Source: JAAXHH01 sp965248395 (lineage in GTDB: Bacteria; JAAXHH01). From it: DNA of 64,000 nucleotides. Below the pieces are notes generated by a model. That model was not told where the DNA came from, made no database searches, and saw nothing but the letters and a program-made list of their open reading frames with translations. The stretch covers positions 2,170,001-2,234,000 of the forward strand of contig OZ252103.1 of assembly GCA_965248395.1 (NCBI GenBank), in the 5' to 3' direction. Shown one piece after another: positions 52,125 to 61,951 of this stretch; within the stretch, counting starts at the first letter, position 1; each line of letters begins with the position of its first letter. A program made the position numbers and the translations under genes.

Positions 52125-54680
52125 GTGCTCGATACCGAGACAAGACGCCGCATAGACACGGCCCGCGATATCCTGGTGGGCAAGGTCCCCGACCCCAAGA
52201 GCCAGGTCGAGCAGATTACCATCGCTCTCATCTACAAGTTCATGGACGACATGGACGCCGAGGCCGAGGAGTTTGGGGGCGAGCGCCAGTTCTTCGCCGG
52301 CGAGTTCGCCCGATACGGCTGGGCCAACCTGATGCGGGGCGGCCTGAGCGGCCACGACGTATTAAACCTGTACGCCGACGCCGTAACCCGGATGCCCGAG
52401 AACCCCGGCATCCCTCCGCTTTTCCGGGATATCTTCAACAACGCCTATCTGCCCTATCGCGATCCGGAGACCCTGCGCGCTTTTCTGAAGGTCATCGACG
52501 AATTCACCTACGACCACAGCGAGCGGCTCGGGGACGCCTTCGAATACCTGCTTTCCGTGCTTGGTTCACAGGGAGACGCCGGGCAGTTCCGCACCCCGCG
52601 CCATATCATCGACTTCATCGTCGCGATCATTGATCCGAAGAAGGACGAAACGATCCTCGATCCGGCCTGCGGCACCGCCGGGTTCCTTATATCGTCCTGG
52701 AAGCATATTGCCGAGTCCAATACTGACGAGAAGGGAAACAGCACGCTCACGCCCGACGAAAAAGGAAGACTCGCGCAGAACTTCAACGGGTACGATATCT
52801 CACCGGACATGGTGCGCCTGTCGCTCGTGAACATGTACCTTCACCGCTTCGCGCAACCCCGCATCCACGAATACGACACGCTGACCAGCGAGGACAGATG
52901 GAACGAGTACGCCGACGTGATCCTGGCGAACCCGCCGTTCATGTCGCCGAAGGGCGGCATCCGTCCGCATAACCGCTTCTCCGTACAATCCAAAAGGAGC
53001 GAAGTGCTGTTCGTGGATTACATGGCCGAACACCTCACGCCTGAAGGACGCGCCGGAATCATCGTACCCGAAGGGATCATCTTCCAGAGTCAGAACGCCC
53101 ACAGGCAACTGCGCAGGATGCTGGTCGAGGACTACCTCGTCGCGGTGATCTCCCTGCCAGCTGGCGTGTTCAATCCGTATTCCGGTGTCAAAACCTCCGT
53201 TCTGATTCTGGATAGGAAGCTGTCGAAGCAGACAGACCACATCGCGTTCTACAAAGTGGAGAACGATGGTTTTGATCTGGGGGCGCAGAGACGGGAGATC
53301 GAGAAGAACGATCTGCCGATGGTCCGGGAGGAATTATGCAGGTATCTGGAGCAATCACGGGCTGGGAAGACGGCGAACGCCCCTGAATCCGAAGCGGCTC
53401 CTATTGTGGCCGAACAGGGCGGCTCGTATACAGCGGAGTCTTTTCAGTCCTCACTCGGTCTGGTAGTGGAGAAGGAGAAGATTGCAGCAGATGGAGAGTA
53501 TAATCTGGGTGGGGAGCGGTATCGGGAGAGCAGGATTTATACAAAAACCGAGTGGCCGATGGAGAAAATAGAGACTCTTTGCCATAACATTCTGAGCGGT
53601 GGTACACCTTCAACAAAAATTGAAGAATACTGGCAAGGCAAGATTCCTTGGATTACAAGTGCCGACATTATCGATTTGATGAATGCAAAGCCAAGAAAGT
53701 TCATAACAGAAAACGCCATCAACGAATCAGCCACTAACCTAATTCCAAAGGGTAGTGTAGTTGTAGTAACACGGGTTGGTCTTGGGAAACTGTTCAAAAA
53801 TGACTTTGACGTTTGCATAAGCCAAGATTCTCAGGGTTTGATACTGAAAGAATATGTATTACCAGAATACCTTGTCTATGTGCTCCAGCGCGTGGTTGAG
53901 AACTTCAAGAAAACCAGTCAGGGCTCAACCATCCAAGGAGTCACACGGAGACAACTGTCAGACATCGAAGTCCCCCTACCACCCTTAGAGGTTCAGCAGG
54001 AGATCGTGGTAGAGATAGAAGGCTATCGACGCGTGATTGACGGTGCAAGGTCGGTGATTGACAACTATCGGCCAAAGATTGAGGTCGATCCTGAGTGGCC
54101 GATGGTGGAGATAAGCAAAGTCTGTTCTGTAAATCCAAGAAAGGCAGAGATATCAAATCTGAACGGTTCAACCACTGTATCGTTCGTTCCAATGTCAGAT
54201 CTTGGCGAAAATGAAATGTACTTTAAAGCTAAGGATCAAAAACGTCTGCAGGATGTTGGTCCGAGTTACACCTACTTCAAAGAAAGTGACGTTCTTGTCG
54301 CAAAGGTAACACCATGCTTTGAGAACGGCAAAGCGGGCATCGCGAAGGATCTTATCAATGGAATCGGGTTCGGATCCAGCGAGTTTTATGTCTTGAGACT
54401 CGGCGAATTCGTAACTACACAATGGATTTACTTTTCGATAGCTACGCCGGAGTTCCGATCATGGGCAACACCGAAGATGACGGGAACTGGAGGGCTTCAG
54501 CGAGTGCCAAGATCGGTAATAGAATCCTACCATATTCCATTGCCCTCTATAACTACTCAACGAACAATACTGACAGAGAATGAAGCCGAGCGGTCTATTG
54601 TGTCAGCTAATGAGGACTTGATTCAACGTTTGCAGAGCAAAACCGAAGCTGTCATCGACCAAGTATGGGGAAAGAGGTAG
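52125..54680 (+). CDS. HsdM-HsdS fusion, type I modification and specificity protein
   Basis: An 851-residue protein joining two normally separate subunits. Residues about 1-480 are an N6-adenine methyltransferase of the HsdM type, with the SAM motif DPACGTAGF and the catalytic NPPF. The rest holds two specificity-type target recognition domains, each with EWPM (or similar) at the start and a SDIEVPLPPLEVQQ or IPLPSITTQ coiled-coil end. Such fusions can methylate alone. It follows the HsdR gene by eight bases and begins with GTG after GAGGA. The next gene is disrupted by IS256. Confidence 0.9.
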   Translation: MLDTETRRRIDTARDILVGKVPDPKSQVEQITIALIYKFMDDMDAEAEEFGGERQFFAGEFARYGWANLMRGGLSGHDVLNLYADAVTRMPENPGIPPLFRDIFNNAYLPYRDPETLRAFLKVIDEFTYDHSERLGDAFEYLLSVLGSQGDAGQFRTPRHIIDFIVAIIDPKKDETILDPACGTAGFLISSWKHIAESNTDEKGNSTLTPDEKGRLAQNFNGYDISPDMVRLSLVNMYLHRFAQPRIHEYDTLTSEDRWNEYADVILANPPFMSPKGGIRPHNRFSVQSKRSEVLFVDYMAEHLTPEGRAGIIVPEGIIFQSQNAHRQLRRMLVEDYLVAVISLPAGVFNPYSGVKTSVLILDRKLSKQTDHIAFYKVENDGFDLGAQRREIEKNDLPMVREELCRYLEQSRAGKTANAPESEAAPIVAEQGGSYTAESFQSSLGLVVEKEKIAADGEYNLGGERYRESRIYTKTEWPMEKIETLCHNILSGGTPSTKIEEYWQGKIPWITSADIIDLMNAKPRKFITENAINESATNLIPKGSVVVVTRVGLGKLFKNDFDVCISQDSQGLILKEYVLPEYLVYVLQRVVENFKKTSQGSTIQGVTRRQLSDIEVPLPPLEVQQEIVVEIEGYRRVIDGARSVIDNYRPKIEVDPEWPMVEISKVCSVNPRKAEISNLNGSTTVSFVPMSDLGENEMYFKAKDQKRLQDVGPSYTYFKESDVLVAKVTPCFENGKAGIAKDLINGIGFGSSEFYVLRLGEFVTTQWIYFSIATPEFRSWATPKMTGTGGLQRVPRSVIESYHIPLPSITTQRTILTENEAERSIVSANEDLIQRLQSKTEAVIDQVWGKR

Positions 54681-54722
54681 TCACAATTGAACGATCCAAT
54701 GGACGCCATCGCGCTTCTTAAA

Positions 54723-56055
54723 GGGTCTGTCACGGATTTTGTGTAACTGACAGTTTCATGTGATGGGCACTCTGTCTTCGTACATGATGATGAACTGGTT
54801 GATTGCGGCTGTCCAGTGGACAAGGGGCCGGGTCCACCTTCGGGACAGATTGAGCAGGGCCAGATAGAGCAGTTTCCTGGCCGCCTCGTCCGTGGGGAAA
54901 GCGCCTCTGGTCTTGATGATCTTGCGCAGGCCCCGGTTCATGGATTCGATGGCATTCGTAGTGTAGATGACCTTCCTGATCTCCTGTGGGAAGGCGAAGA
55001 ACGGGGTCAGATGGTCCCAGTGTCTGCGCCATAGCCGGCTGATCGTGGGATATTGCTTATCCCAGTGTTCGGCAAAGCGATAAAGCGCGGCCTCAGCCTG
55101 CTCCAAGGTAGCGGCCTGGTATATCGCCCGGAGATCCTTGGCCACCTGCTTACGGTCCTTCCAGGAGACGTAGGTCAGGCTGTTACGCACCATGTGGACG
55201 ATGCAGAGCTGCACCTGGGCCTTGGGGTACACCGTCTCTATGGCCTGGGGGAAGCCGGTGAGGCCGTCGCAACAGGCGATGAAGATATCGGCAACGCCCC
55301 GGTTCTTCAGTTCGGTCAGTACGTGGAGCCAGAACTTTGCCCCTTCGTTCTGCTCGATCCAGAGCCCCAGGAGTTCCTTGTCGCCGCGCAGGTTAACGCC
55401 CAGGGCCAGGTAGACCGCCTTGTTCCGTACGCTGCCGCTATCACGTATCTTGACGAACAGGGCATCCAGGAACAGGATCGGGTAGATCTCATCCAGGGGC
55501 CGCGACTGCCAGGCCAGGGCCTCGTCGGTCACGGCGTCGGTGATCCGCGAGACCAATTCGGGCGAGATGGACACCCCGTAGAGGTCTTCGATATGGCCCT
55601 GGATATCCCGGGTGCTCATGCCCCTTGCGTACATGGAGATGATCTTGTCGTCGAAGTCGGGCCAACGCGTCTGGTACTTGCGGATCAACTTCGGATCGAA
55701 GCTGCCTTCGCGGTCCCGGGGGATCTCTACCGGCAGAGCGCCCTTGTCGTCCTTGAGCGTCTTGGTGGTCTTGCCGTTGCGACTGTTGCCGCGGTTCCTG
55801 CCATCGGGGGCATGCTTCTCGTAGCCGAGATGATCGGTGAGCTCGGCTTCCAGGATCCGCTCGGCCATGCGCTTCTTCATGCGCTTGAGCAGGCCGTCTT
55901 CGCCGAAAAGGTCCTCGGCGTCCACCCCGTCTTCCATAAGTTCATCGAGAAGACGGTCGATCTTACCTGGGGGTTTTCTTTCTCTGGCCATAGCACTTCC
56001 TCCTTTTGAGCAAGATACAGGCTATTGCCAGTTACACAAAACATGTTACAGACTC
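54723..56055 (-). mobile_element. IS256-family insertion sequence, copy B
   Basis: A 1,333-bp element in the opposite orientation to copy A, with the same inverted ends and an 8-bp target duplication TTCTTAAA at 54715-54722 and 56056-56063. It lies in the 5' end of the gene after hsdMS. Confidence 0.93.
54756..55991 (-). CDS. IS256-family (mutator-type) transposase
   Basis: A 411-residue transposase with the same catalytic layout as the protein of copy A. A few base changes are visible (for example around 55740-55800 and 55900), producing an Asp-to-Ala difference near residue 83. A long antisense frame at 55053-56009 is a by-product of codon usage and is not a gene. Confidence 0.95.
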   Translation of the reverse strand: MARERKPPGKIDRLLDELMEDGVDAEDLFGEDGLLKRMKKRMAERILEAELTDHLGYEKHAPDGRNRGNSRNGKTTKTLKDDKGALPVEIPRDREGSFDPKLIRKYQTRWPDFDDKIISMYARGMSTRDIQGHIEDLYGVSISPELVSRITDAVTDEALAWQSRPLDEIYPILFLDALFVKIRDSGSVRNKAVYLALGVNLRGDKELLGLWIEQNEGAKFWLHVLTELKNRGVADIFIACCDGLTGFPQAIETVYPKAQVQLCIVHMVRNSLTYVSWKDRKQVAKDLRAIYQAATLEQAEAALYRFAEHWDKQYPTISRLWRRHWDHLTPFFAFPQEIRKVIYTTNAIESMNRGLRKIIKTRGAFPTDEAARKLLYLALLNLSRRWTRPLVHWTAAINQFIIMYEDRVPIT

Positions 56056-56993
56056 TTCTTAAACCATGCAAGTGTGATCAGTTTATTCACCCAGCTTCGA
56101 GAATCATAGAGGCCCGCGAACTACTGCATTGTATCTACCACAAGAATCCTGTTAAGCGGGATATCTTTGCTGAATACGAGGCTATCGCTGCGTGGAGCAC
56201 GGTCACATGCTGCTATTCCGGTATTGAGCAGGCCATGAAGTGCTTACTGAAAATGGCAGGTCTCTACAGAGAAGACCGCCATAAACATCATGATATTGGC
56301 AAGCTCTTCAAAGGTTTAGTACCTGAGGAACAAAGAGTAATCAGTGTTTCATATGCTACATATCGGTCCCTCCACTACTACATTCCTTTGGAAAACGTCG
56401 GCCGCTTTCTGGATGCTATTGACGAAGGCTATCAGACCTGGCGTTACTTCCTACTTGAAGGTCCGGAAGAAGTAGGATGGCCGCCAACGACTCATGTAGG
56501 AGCTATGCTCGAAATCTGGGCCGCATTGACCGACATAATTGAAGCCAGAGTAGTTAAAAACCACGGACTGCATAGTATAGACCGACGCATATTCCATTAC
56601 CTTGACAAAAAAACCACCCATGATATCGGAGAAATGAATCGGTGGATGCAGTCTTACAACCACGCAATAAACGCATATGCGGATTTGTTTTATCGGAATA
56701 AGAAGGACGAGCTACATCTTCTTGAGGTTTCACCTAAAACTCTGAAGGTGTTGCTCGCATTCGTCAACATTGTAATTGAAGAAGTAAAAAGCAAAAACCC
56801 CGATGAAGACATTTGTACCTTTATCTGGCGTGCAGAATCCGGTATCATTAGATGGAATCCTCAGACGGGCCTTTTCGAAAACCCCACAATGTAAATAGAG
56901 CCAGAATTTCCCAAAGAGAAGACACCTGTCTCCCTTCTCCAATTCTTACCTGTATTGGGTGAAACAGTTGGCAGTTTTACAGACAGTACCTTG

Positions 56994-57440
56994 TTATATC
57001 GTCGCAGACTCGGCATAGCGAACATCCGACTTAAGAAAATCCGATATTTGCCTGGAAACTAGATCAGGATTCGCGGTTTTATTCCGCAGGGTGCATTCCC
57101 ATACGACCATTGCGCGCCATCGTGTGTTCCGCAGCGCGTCAATGTTGCGCCTGTCCCGGTTGATATTCTCTTGAAATTTGGTCAGCCAGAATTCTTGACG
57201 GGATACCGGCGTAGTAGTCATCCAGCAGCCGTGCCGATGCCAGAAACACCCGTGAACAAGAACGACCGCGTTGTATGCAGGCAGGACGATATCGGGTTTC
57301 CCGGGTAGGTCCTTCCTGTGAAGCCGGTATCTGTACCCGTTTGCCCAGAGCCACTTCCGTACCATCATCTCTGGCTGGGTATCCTTCCCGCTGATCCGGG
57401 ACATATTGAAACTGCGTATCTCTGCGGAATGAACATCCAT
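56994..57440 (-). CDS. vsr: Very-short-patch-repair-type endonuclease (Vsr)
   Basis: A 148-residue Vsr homologue. The N-terminus (DVHSAEIRSFNMSRISGKDTQPE) and core (KDLPGKPDIVLPAYNAVVLVHGCFWHRHGC) are the family signature; the Asp, His and Cys residues near the GKPDIV and HGCFWH parts form the active and zinc sites. Vsr cuts next to T:G mismatches created by deaminated 5-methylcytosine. The ATG overlaps the receiver-protein stop (TGATG), so it is the last gene of a coupled operon with a cytosine-5 methyltransferase. Confidence 0.92.
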   Translation of the reverse strand: MDVHSAEIRSFNMSRISGKDTQPEMMVRKWLWANGYRYRLHRKDLPGKPDIVLPAYNAVVLVHGCFWHRHGCWMTTTPVSRQEFWLTKFQENINRDRRNIDALRNTRWRAMVVWECTLRNKTANPDLVSRQISDFLKSDVRYAESATI

Positions 57441-58528
57441 CACTGATTGTTCCCGTCTGCCGAGATCGTACTTCTTCTATTCACGTATCCTTCCAGTTCA
57501 ATGCCAGGCTGACCCTGACGAGCATAGTACGAGGAAAAACGAGATACGATATCTTTGACGAAAGTCGGGGAAATCTGAATCTTGGAGATTTCAAACTGTC
57601 TACTAAATTCACGGGGTCTGAATGCAGACAGTTTTCTGAAGTTAAGGAATCCCCCCTCAAAAAATCCCGTTTTTGGAAGCCAGTGGTGGTACAATGTATT
57701 GTTGTTCCTAAAAGCTACCTCAAGCATATTCTTTTGCTCTTCGTCATGGCATTCACAGTTATACCAAGGGAACAACTTACTAACTGGCTCGACGGCAGCT
57801 ACTAAGATCCTGTCTGTTTTGAAGCTACCTTCTCGTCTGACAAGGTCGCAGGCTGGCGTTATGACAACATATGACCCTATTTCATCGTCCCTGTTCACAA
57901 TTCTTCCGGTCCGGAGACTATCACTCTCAGTCAATGGAAGATGCAAATAGAATTCTTCTGGGTAACAGTTCTCGCTGTCATCATCGAGAAGATATGAGAG
58001 GTGATTCAATGTATAGCGAAGCAAAGCTTGTTCTGTCTTATCACTTTCGTGCTGTCCGTATTCTATCCATTTGTCGATTTCAGGCATGAGATTGTCAGTG
58101 AAAACACAGCTCAGGTGTTCCTCAAGCTTCCCCCTGCTCCCCATGATTCGAGTTAATCCCGTATTATAGATGTTCTGAAACCGTGTAAGGATTTCTTCAT
58201 GGGTATCTTCACCTTTCACATAAACTCTAATCTGATTTCCATGCCAATCTGACGGAAAACCGGTAAGTACAGCCATTGGTATTCTGAAGAACGACTGTCT
58301 AATCTTAGCGATGACCTGCTGACCACCATTATCTTGGTCCGCCAGTTTAAGGTCAATGATCGCCCCATCGAAAGAGGAGTCGATTATCTCTGATGCATCA
58401 TCTACAGTTCTGCATTCGACAGACTCAATTTCCACCTCGTTTTTTTTCTCGAACACCCGGATTGAATTCCTCAAAGTACGCAGTACTCTTTCATCATCTT
58501 CCACTACCAGAAGTCTTAGTTTAGTCAT
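57440..58528 (-). CDS. Receiver-domain protein with a novel C-terminal effector region
   Basis: A 362-residue protein. The N-terminal receiver (about 1-125) has the acidic pocket (E10, D11, D12), the phospho-acceptor D59 in AIIDLKL, and the conserved Thr in MAVLTGF and Lys in VYVKGE. The remaining 235 residues are not a known DNA-binding output: they include a helical segment with HLSYLLDDDSENC and a strand motif GSYVVITPACDLVRREG. ATG 58528 overlaps the kinase stop (ATGACTAA), so the kinase and this protein are coupled. It probably carries the response of the operon. Confidence 0.82.
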   Translation of the reverse strand: MTKLRLLVVEDDERVLRTLRNSIRVFEKKNEVEIESVECRTVDDASEIIDSSFDGAIIDLKLADQDNGGQQVIAKIRQSFFRIPMAVLTGFPSDWHGNQIRVYVKGEDTHEEILTRFQNIYNTGLTRIMGSRGKLEEHLSCVFTDNLMPEIDKWIEYGQHESDKTEQALLRYTLNHLSYLLDDDSENCYPEEFYLHLPLTESDSLRTGRIVNRDDEIGSYVVITPACDLVRREGSFKTDRILVAAVEPVSKLFPWYNCECHDEEQKNMLEVAFRNNNTLYHHWLPKTGFFEGGFLNFRKLSAFRPREFSRQFEISKIQISPTFVKDIVSRFSSYYARQGQPGIELEGYVNRRSTISADGNNQ

Positions 58529-60692
58529 TGGTAGTTCCTGTTTTTGGTTGCAGTCTGAACCATGCGCCACGTTCGCATTCTATGGCTGTCAGTTCAAGGC
58601 CATTCCTATCAGCGGCCTCACCTGCAATTGGCAGACCTAATCCCACACCATCCGGTTTGGTGGTAAAATGAGGTTCGAATATGACCTCACTGTTAATCAG
58701 TTCCTCTTCTATGCCCGGTCCGGTGTCTCGATAGTCGATATGTGTCAGTTGGTTACCGTTCGTCACGATTTCAATCTTGATTTTACGTGCGTTACTACCT
58801 TTCTCACAAATCCAGTATATGCTGTTGTCAATGAGATTTGTAAAAATCGCATAGATGTCCTGAGGCCAGCAGGAGAAAGTGAAGTCATCAGGCCCTGTGG
58901 TTTCCCCAGAAATACCATGCGATTTCATTTCTTCTTCGAATACACTGAATGTGCCCAATACGATGGTCTTCAGATGTAGGGGTTTTCTTGGCAAGCGCTT
59001 TCCTGCCGCCAGGGGATCAAGTCTGCTGAAGAGTGTTACAAAGACTTGTGCGTTCTCGCCAATACCATTGCCGATATTCAGTATTGTTTCAGATTCCTCA
59101 GGATCTCGGGTTTTCGCAAACGAATCATTCCAATATCGTAGATTTGGTATCTGATTTTTGAAATAGTTAAGTGGCCGTCTGCCTTCATGAAGAATCACAT
59201 TCACGATTTTCCCGAGGGTAGCCTGACCTTGATAAATCGCTACAGCTTCGCGTATCTCATCGACAACCTTGTTTTTGTCAAATTCCTCCTGATTGATAAG
59301 CTCAATGATTTCCGCAGTCGTGAATTCGTCAATACCACACTTGGAAAGCTGCTTTCGTATGTCCCGCTTCAGATCTTCATATGAAAAAAGTAATTCCAGA
59401 TTACGTTCCGTCTTGAGACCGATCCTGCTCAGTCCCGCCTTACTTCTATAACTGAATCGTCGTTTTTCAAGTTCACCTATTACCTTCAGGGCAATCTGTT
59501 TCAGACTATTAAATGCATTGTTTTCTTTGAGTCCGTCTCTGGCACTTTTTTCAATCAGGCCAGACAGGTCTTCCGATTGTATCAGTACATACCCGATCAC
59601 CTGCCTGCTTCCAATGTGCATCGTTGGGATCTGGACGCGTCTGTCATTCAGCTTCAGCCAATCGAAATCGGCGTCGCCCAGTGGTCGGACACGGAATCCA
59701 TTACGGTACACACCGATGCCGTTGTATTGATTCAGAAGTTGTCGGGCCTGTAGTTTTCCGATGTAATGACCCTCATCGTCCTTCAGGCCACGTCCGATCA
59801 GAGTTTCTATTGCTTCCTTTTCTCTGTCGTACACTCTGATGTCCAAGACCAGTTCACCGCAACCAGTCGGACCGTTCAGGTCGAACAGGACATTCTCCTC
59901 AGGGGCGTTTCTGACTTTTTGCAAAATATACTTCAGTGTTCCCTTACCCTCTGCCGAGATAGACCCGGAAATCCTGTAGTCGAAAAGCCCAAGGATCGGA
60001 TAAGGCTCAACTGCTTCCGTGATGTCTTCGACATTCGAAAATCCATTAAGCTTCAGATTGATTTTGAAGCCATCATTACTGAACTCATCGTCGAGTTCTG
60101 CATCCACAGGGGATTTCAGTTTCTTCAGTTCAAATTGGAGTTTCTCGAATTGTCGGTTATCCCACTCGTTAAGAAACGTCCTATCTCCTGTGATTAAAAG
60201 CCGTGTTCCCGACGGAAAACCGGAGTCTTGCTCGGTCTCGACGAGTATCTCCACGTCATCCAGATACTTAGCATTCTCGAAATCCTTCCATTGAACATAG
60301 GCGGTTGTTTTTACACCCTTTGCAGTGACTGTTTCCAAGAGTAGATCTGACCCAAGAATGGAGGCCGCGTAGCGACCAATCCCCTTGCGTCCCTGCATCA
60401 CTCGGCCGGCGGGACTTTTTTCTCTGTCAAGTTTATCTCGTGTCGAGGGTACCATCCACTTATTGATAACGGTGTCTCGGGACATACCATGACCGTGATC
60501 AGTGATACTTATGCTGTAATTTTCGCTGTCTGATGACGCAGTGCATTCTATTTCCACATCTGGTGAGTCGGCGTCGTATGCGTTCTTCACCAACTCGATC
60601 ACCGCCGCGTAGTTATCCTGTATCAGATCGCGACCGATCGTCAGTATATGGCGTCCGGCAGGTCTGATCCTGTAAGTGTCGCTTGCGCTCAC
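58521..60692 (-). CDS. Histidine kinase with an N-terminal MORC/MutL/Hsp90-type GHKL ATPase
   Basis: A 723-residue protein with two GHKL ATPase modules. Module one (about 1-170): E33, N37 in IELVKNAYDAD, the G1 loop DHGHGM and GRKGIGRYAAS, then an S5-like domain with NGFRVRPLGDADFDWLKLNDRR (about 330-350). Module two is a histidine kinase core: an H-box LHEGRRPL with H502, N-box FTNLIDN (N619, N623), G1 DTGPGI and G2 GVGLGL. The GTG start overlaps the methyltransferase stop. It should phosphorylate the next gene's receiver; the input is probably linked to DNA or methylation state. Confidence 0.88.
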   Translation of the reverse strand: MSASDTYRIRPAGRHILTIGRDLIQDNYAAVIELVKNAYDADSPDVEIECTASSDSENYSISITDHGHGMSRDTVINKWMVPSTRDKLDREKSPAGRVMQGRKGIGRYAASILGSDLLLETVTAKGVKTTAYVQWKDFENAKYLDDVEILVETEQDSGFPSGTRLLITGDRTFLNEWDNRQFEKLQFELKKLKSPVDAELDDEFSNDGFKINLKLNGFSNVEDITEAVEPYPILGLFDYRISGSISAEGKGTLKYILQKVRNAPEENVLFDLNGPTGCGELVLDIRVYDREKEAIETLIGRGLKDDEGHYIGKLQARQLLNQYNGIGVYRNGFRVRPLGDADFDWLKLNDRRVQIPTMHIGSRQVIGYVLIQSEDLSGLIEKSARDGLKENNAFNSLKQIALKVIGELEKRRFSYRSKAGLSRIGLKTERNLELLFSYEDLKRDIRKQLSKCGIDEFTTAEIIELINQEEFDKNKVVDEIREAVAIYQGQATLGKIVNVILHEGRRPLNYFKNQIPNLRYWNDSFAKTRDPEESETILNIGNGIGENAQVFVTLFSRLDPLAAGKRLPRKPLHLKTIVLGTFSVFEEEMKSHGISGETTGPDDFTFSCWPQDIYAIFTNLIDNSIYWICEKGSNARKIKIEIVTNGNQLTHIDYRDTGPGIEEELINSEVIFEPHFTTKPDGVGLGLPIAGEAADRNGLELTAIECERGAWFRLQPKTGTTND

Positions 60693-61951
60693 TTCCAGGT
60701 CTCCTTCAGTTTGTTGGCTATCTTCCTGGCCAGTAGAACGGGCACTGCGTTGCCGATCTGGTTGAAAACAGGAGTTCGCTGGGGCGGCCCTTGTCTGCTT
60801 TCTAAATAATAATCATCCGGAAATGTCTGCAGTCGCGCCGCTTCTCTCGGTGTAATGGAACGGTTCTGAGCTATATCAGGATGTATGTAATAATGGCCGT
60901 CTCTCGCGATGTGCGCAACGACGGTCTGTGAAAACGGAAGATCTGATGCGACGACTTTAAATCTGTCCCTAAAGGACTTCCGGTTTTTATGTGTTTTCAG
61001 ATGATCTGGGAGGGCGTTATAATCCAGACGGGATCTTCGGGAATTCCAGAGGTCAACCGCAATCCTGTAGATCTCGAGGTCCTGATATGTATGCGGCCGT
61101 GCCTGATGCCAGGTGACCGGAAGGTTGCCGTTGCGTACTCCTGCTTCATACAACCATTTTCCATGGTAAGCGGCGACGTGGCAAGGTCCGGCATTACCCT
61201 CGCCAGCACGGAGTGGCGGCAGATCGGAAAAAAACTCCCCCACAGTAACATCCGACTGGCATTTATCCGGGCTTGGATAAAAACCCGTCAGATTACCCTT
61301 CCTGCCAACGAGAATAGTCCTTCTTCTGTTTTGTGGCACCCCGTGATCTTTCGCCGAAAGCGTCTCATATTCTGTCTCGTAACCATGCCGGAAGAACAAA
61401 TCACGCATGTCATCCAGATAAGAACGGCCTTCTTCGTCCGTTGCAGAAAGCAAGCCGATGACGTTCTCGAAGATGAAATAAGAAGGCTCGTATTTTCTCA
61501 GGAACTCGGCGTAAAAGGTATACAGATAGTTTCGTGTGTCACCTTTCATCCTTCTTTTATCACGGGAACGACCGACTAAAGAATACGCCTGACACGGAGG
61601 CCCCCCGATAATAAGGTTAAGCTTACGTTCGTCCAGTAACGAATCGATACGTTGGAAGATATCCGTAAACGTACCTTCGTTGATTTCCGCATTGATGACG
61701 GATTCTGTTATTGAATCAGGTACCAAAGTATACAATGTGTCACGGTCAAGAATCCCCTTAAGGTACTGCGCATATGGTTCCGTCCGGTCCTGACCCTTCA
61801 ACCAATGATACGCCATCCGGGTCCTCAGAGTAAAACAAGCTGCCGGATCCGATTCAATGTGAGCAATGGGATTATAACCAGCCTGTATGAAACCTTCCGA
61901 AAGTCCTCCCGCACCGGCGAAGAGATCCAGAAAGGTCAGCTGGCAACTCAT
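60689..61951 (-). CDS. DNA (cytosine-5-)-methyltransferase
   Basis: A 420-residue C5-methyltransferase. Motifs in order: I FLDLFAGAGGLSEGF, IV GGPPCQAYS with the catalytic Cys, VI FENVIGLL, VIII GVPQNRRRTILVG, and X IGNAVPVLLA. The target-recognition region lies between VIII and X, so the site is not predictable. It is the first gene of a four-gene operon whose joints overlap or abut (ATGA-type to the kinase). No dedicated restriction endonuclease is seen other than Vsr. Confidence 0.95.
   Translation of the reverse strand: MSCQLTFLDLFAGAGGLSEGFIQAGYNPIAHIESDPAACFTLRTRMAYHWLKGQDRTEPYAQYLKGILDRDTLYTLVPDSITESVINAEINEGTFTDIFQRIDSLLDERKLNLIIGGPPCQAYSLVGRSRDKRRMKGDTRNYLYTFYAEFLRKYEPSYFIFENVIGLLSATDEEGRSYLDDMRDLFFRHGYETEYETLSAKDHGVPQNRRRTILVGRKGNLTGFYPSPDKCQSDVTVGEFFSDLPPLRAGEGNAGPCHVAAYHGKWLYEAGVRNGNLPVTWHQARPHTYQDLEIYRIAVDLWNSRRSRLDYNALPDHLKTHKNRKSFRDRFKVVASDLPFSQTVVAHIARDGHYYIHPDIAQNRSITPREAARLQTFPDDYYLESRQGPPQRTPVFNQIGNAVPVLLARKIANKLKETWK

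Larger units (their letters stand above)
54687..56894 (+). pseudogene. Gene of unknown function split by IS256 copy B
   Basis: Before the element the frame reads MNDPMDAIALLK (from TTG 54687 or ATG 54699); after it the same frame resumes as LLKPCKCDQF, sharing the 8-bp duplication TTCTTAAA. The rest runs to a stop at 56894. The protein is about 290 residues and rich in helices; the segment GIEQAMKCLLK to KHHDIGKLFKGL resembles HEPN/AbiV-type domains, low confidence. ATG 56043 inside the IS end could give an in-frame protein, so function may not be fully lost. Confidence 0.6.

Noticed and set aside
55053..56009. A 318-codon plus-strand frame across IS256 copy B
   Set aside because: It is exactly antisense to the transposase and is interrupted in the equivalent part of copy A.
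44477..56055. The two IS256 copies as one composite transposon carrying 9 kb
   Set aside because: Each copy has its own 8-bp target duplication (GGATCCGC and TTCTTAAA), and the outer flanks do not match, so they inserted separately.
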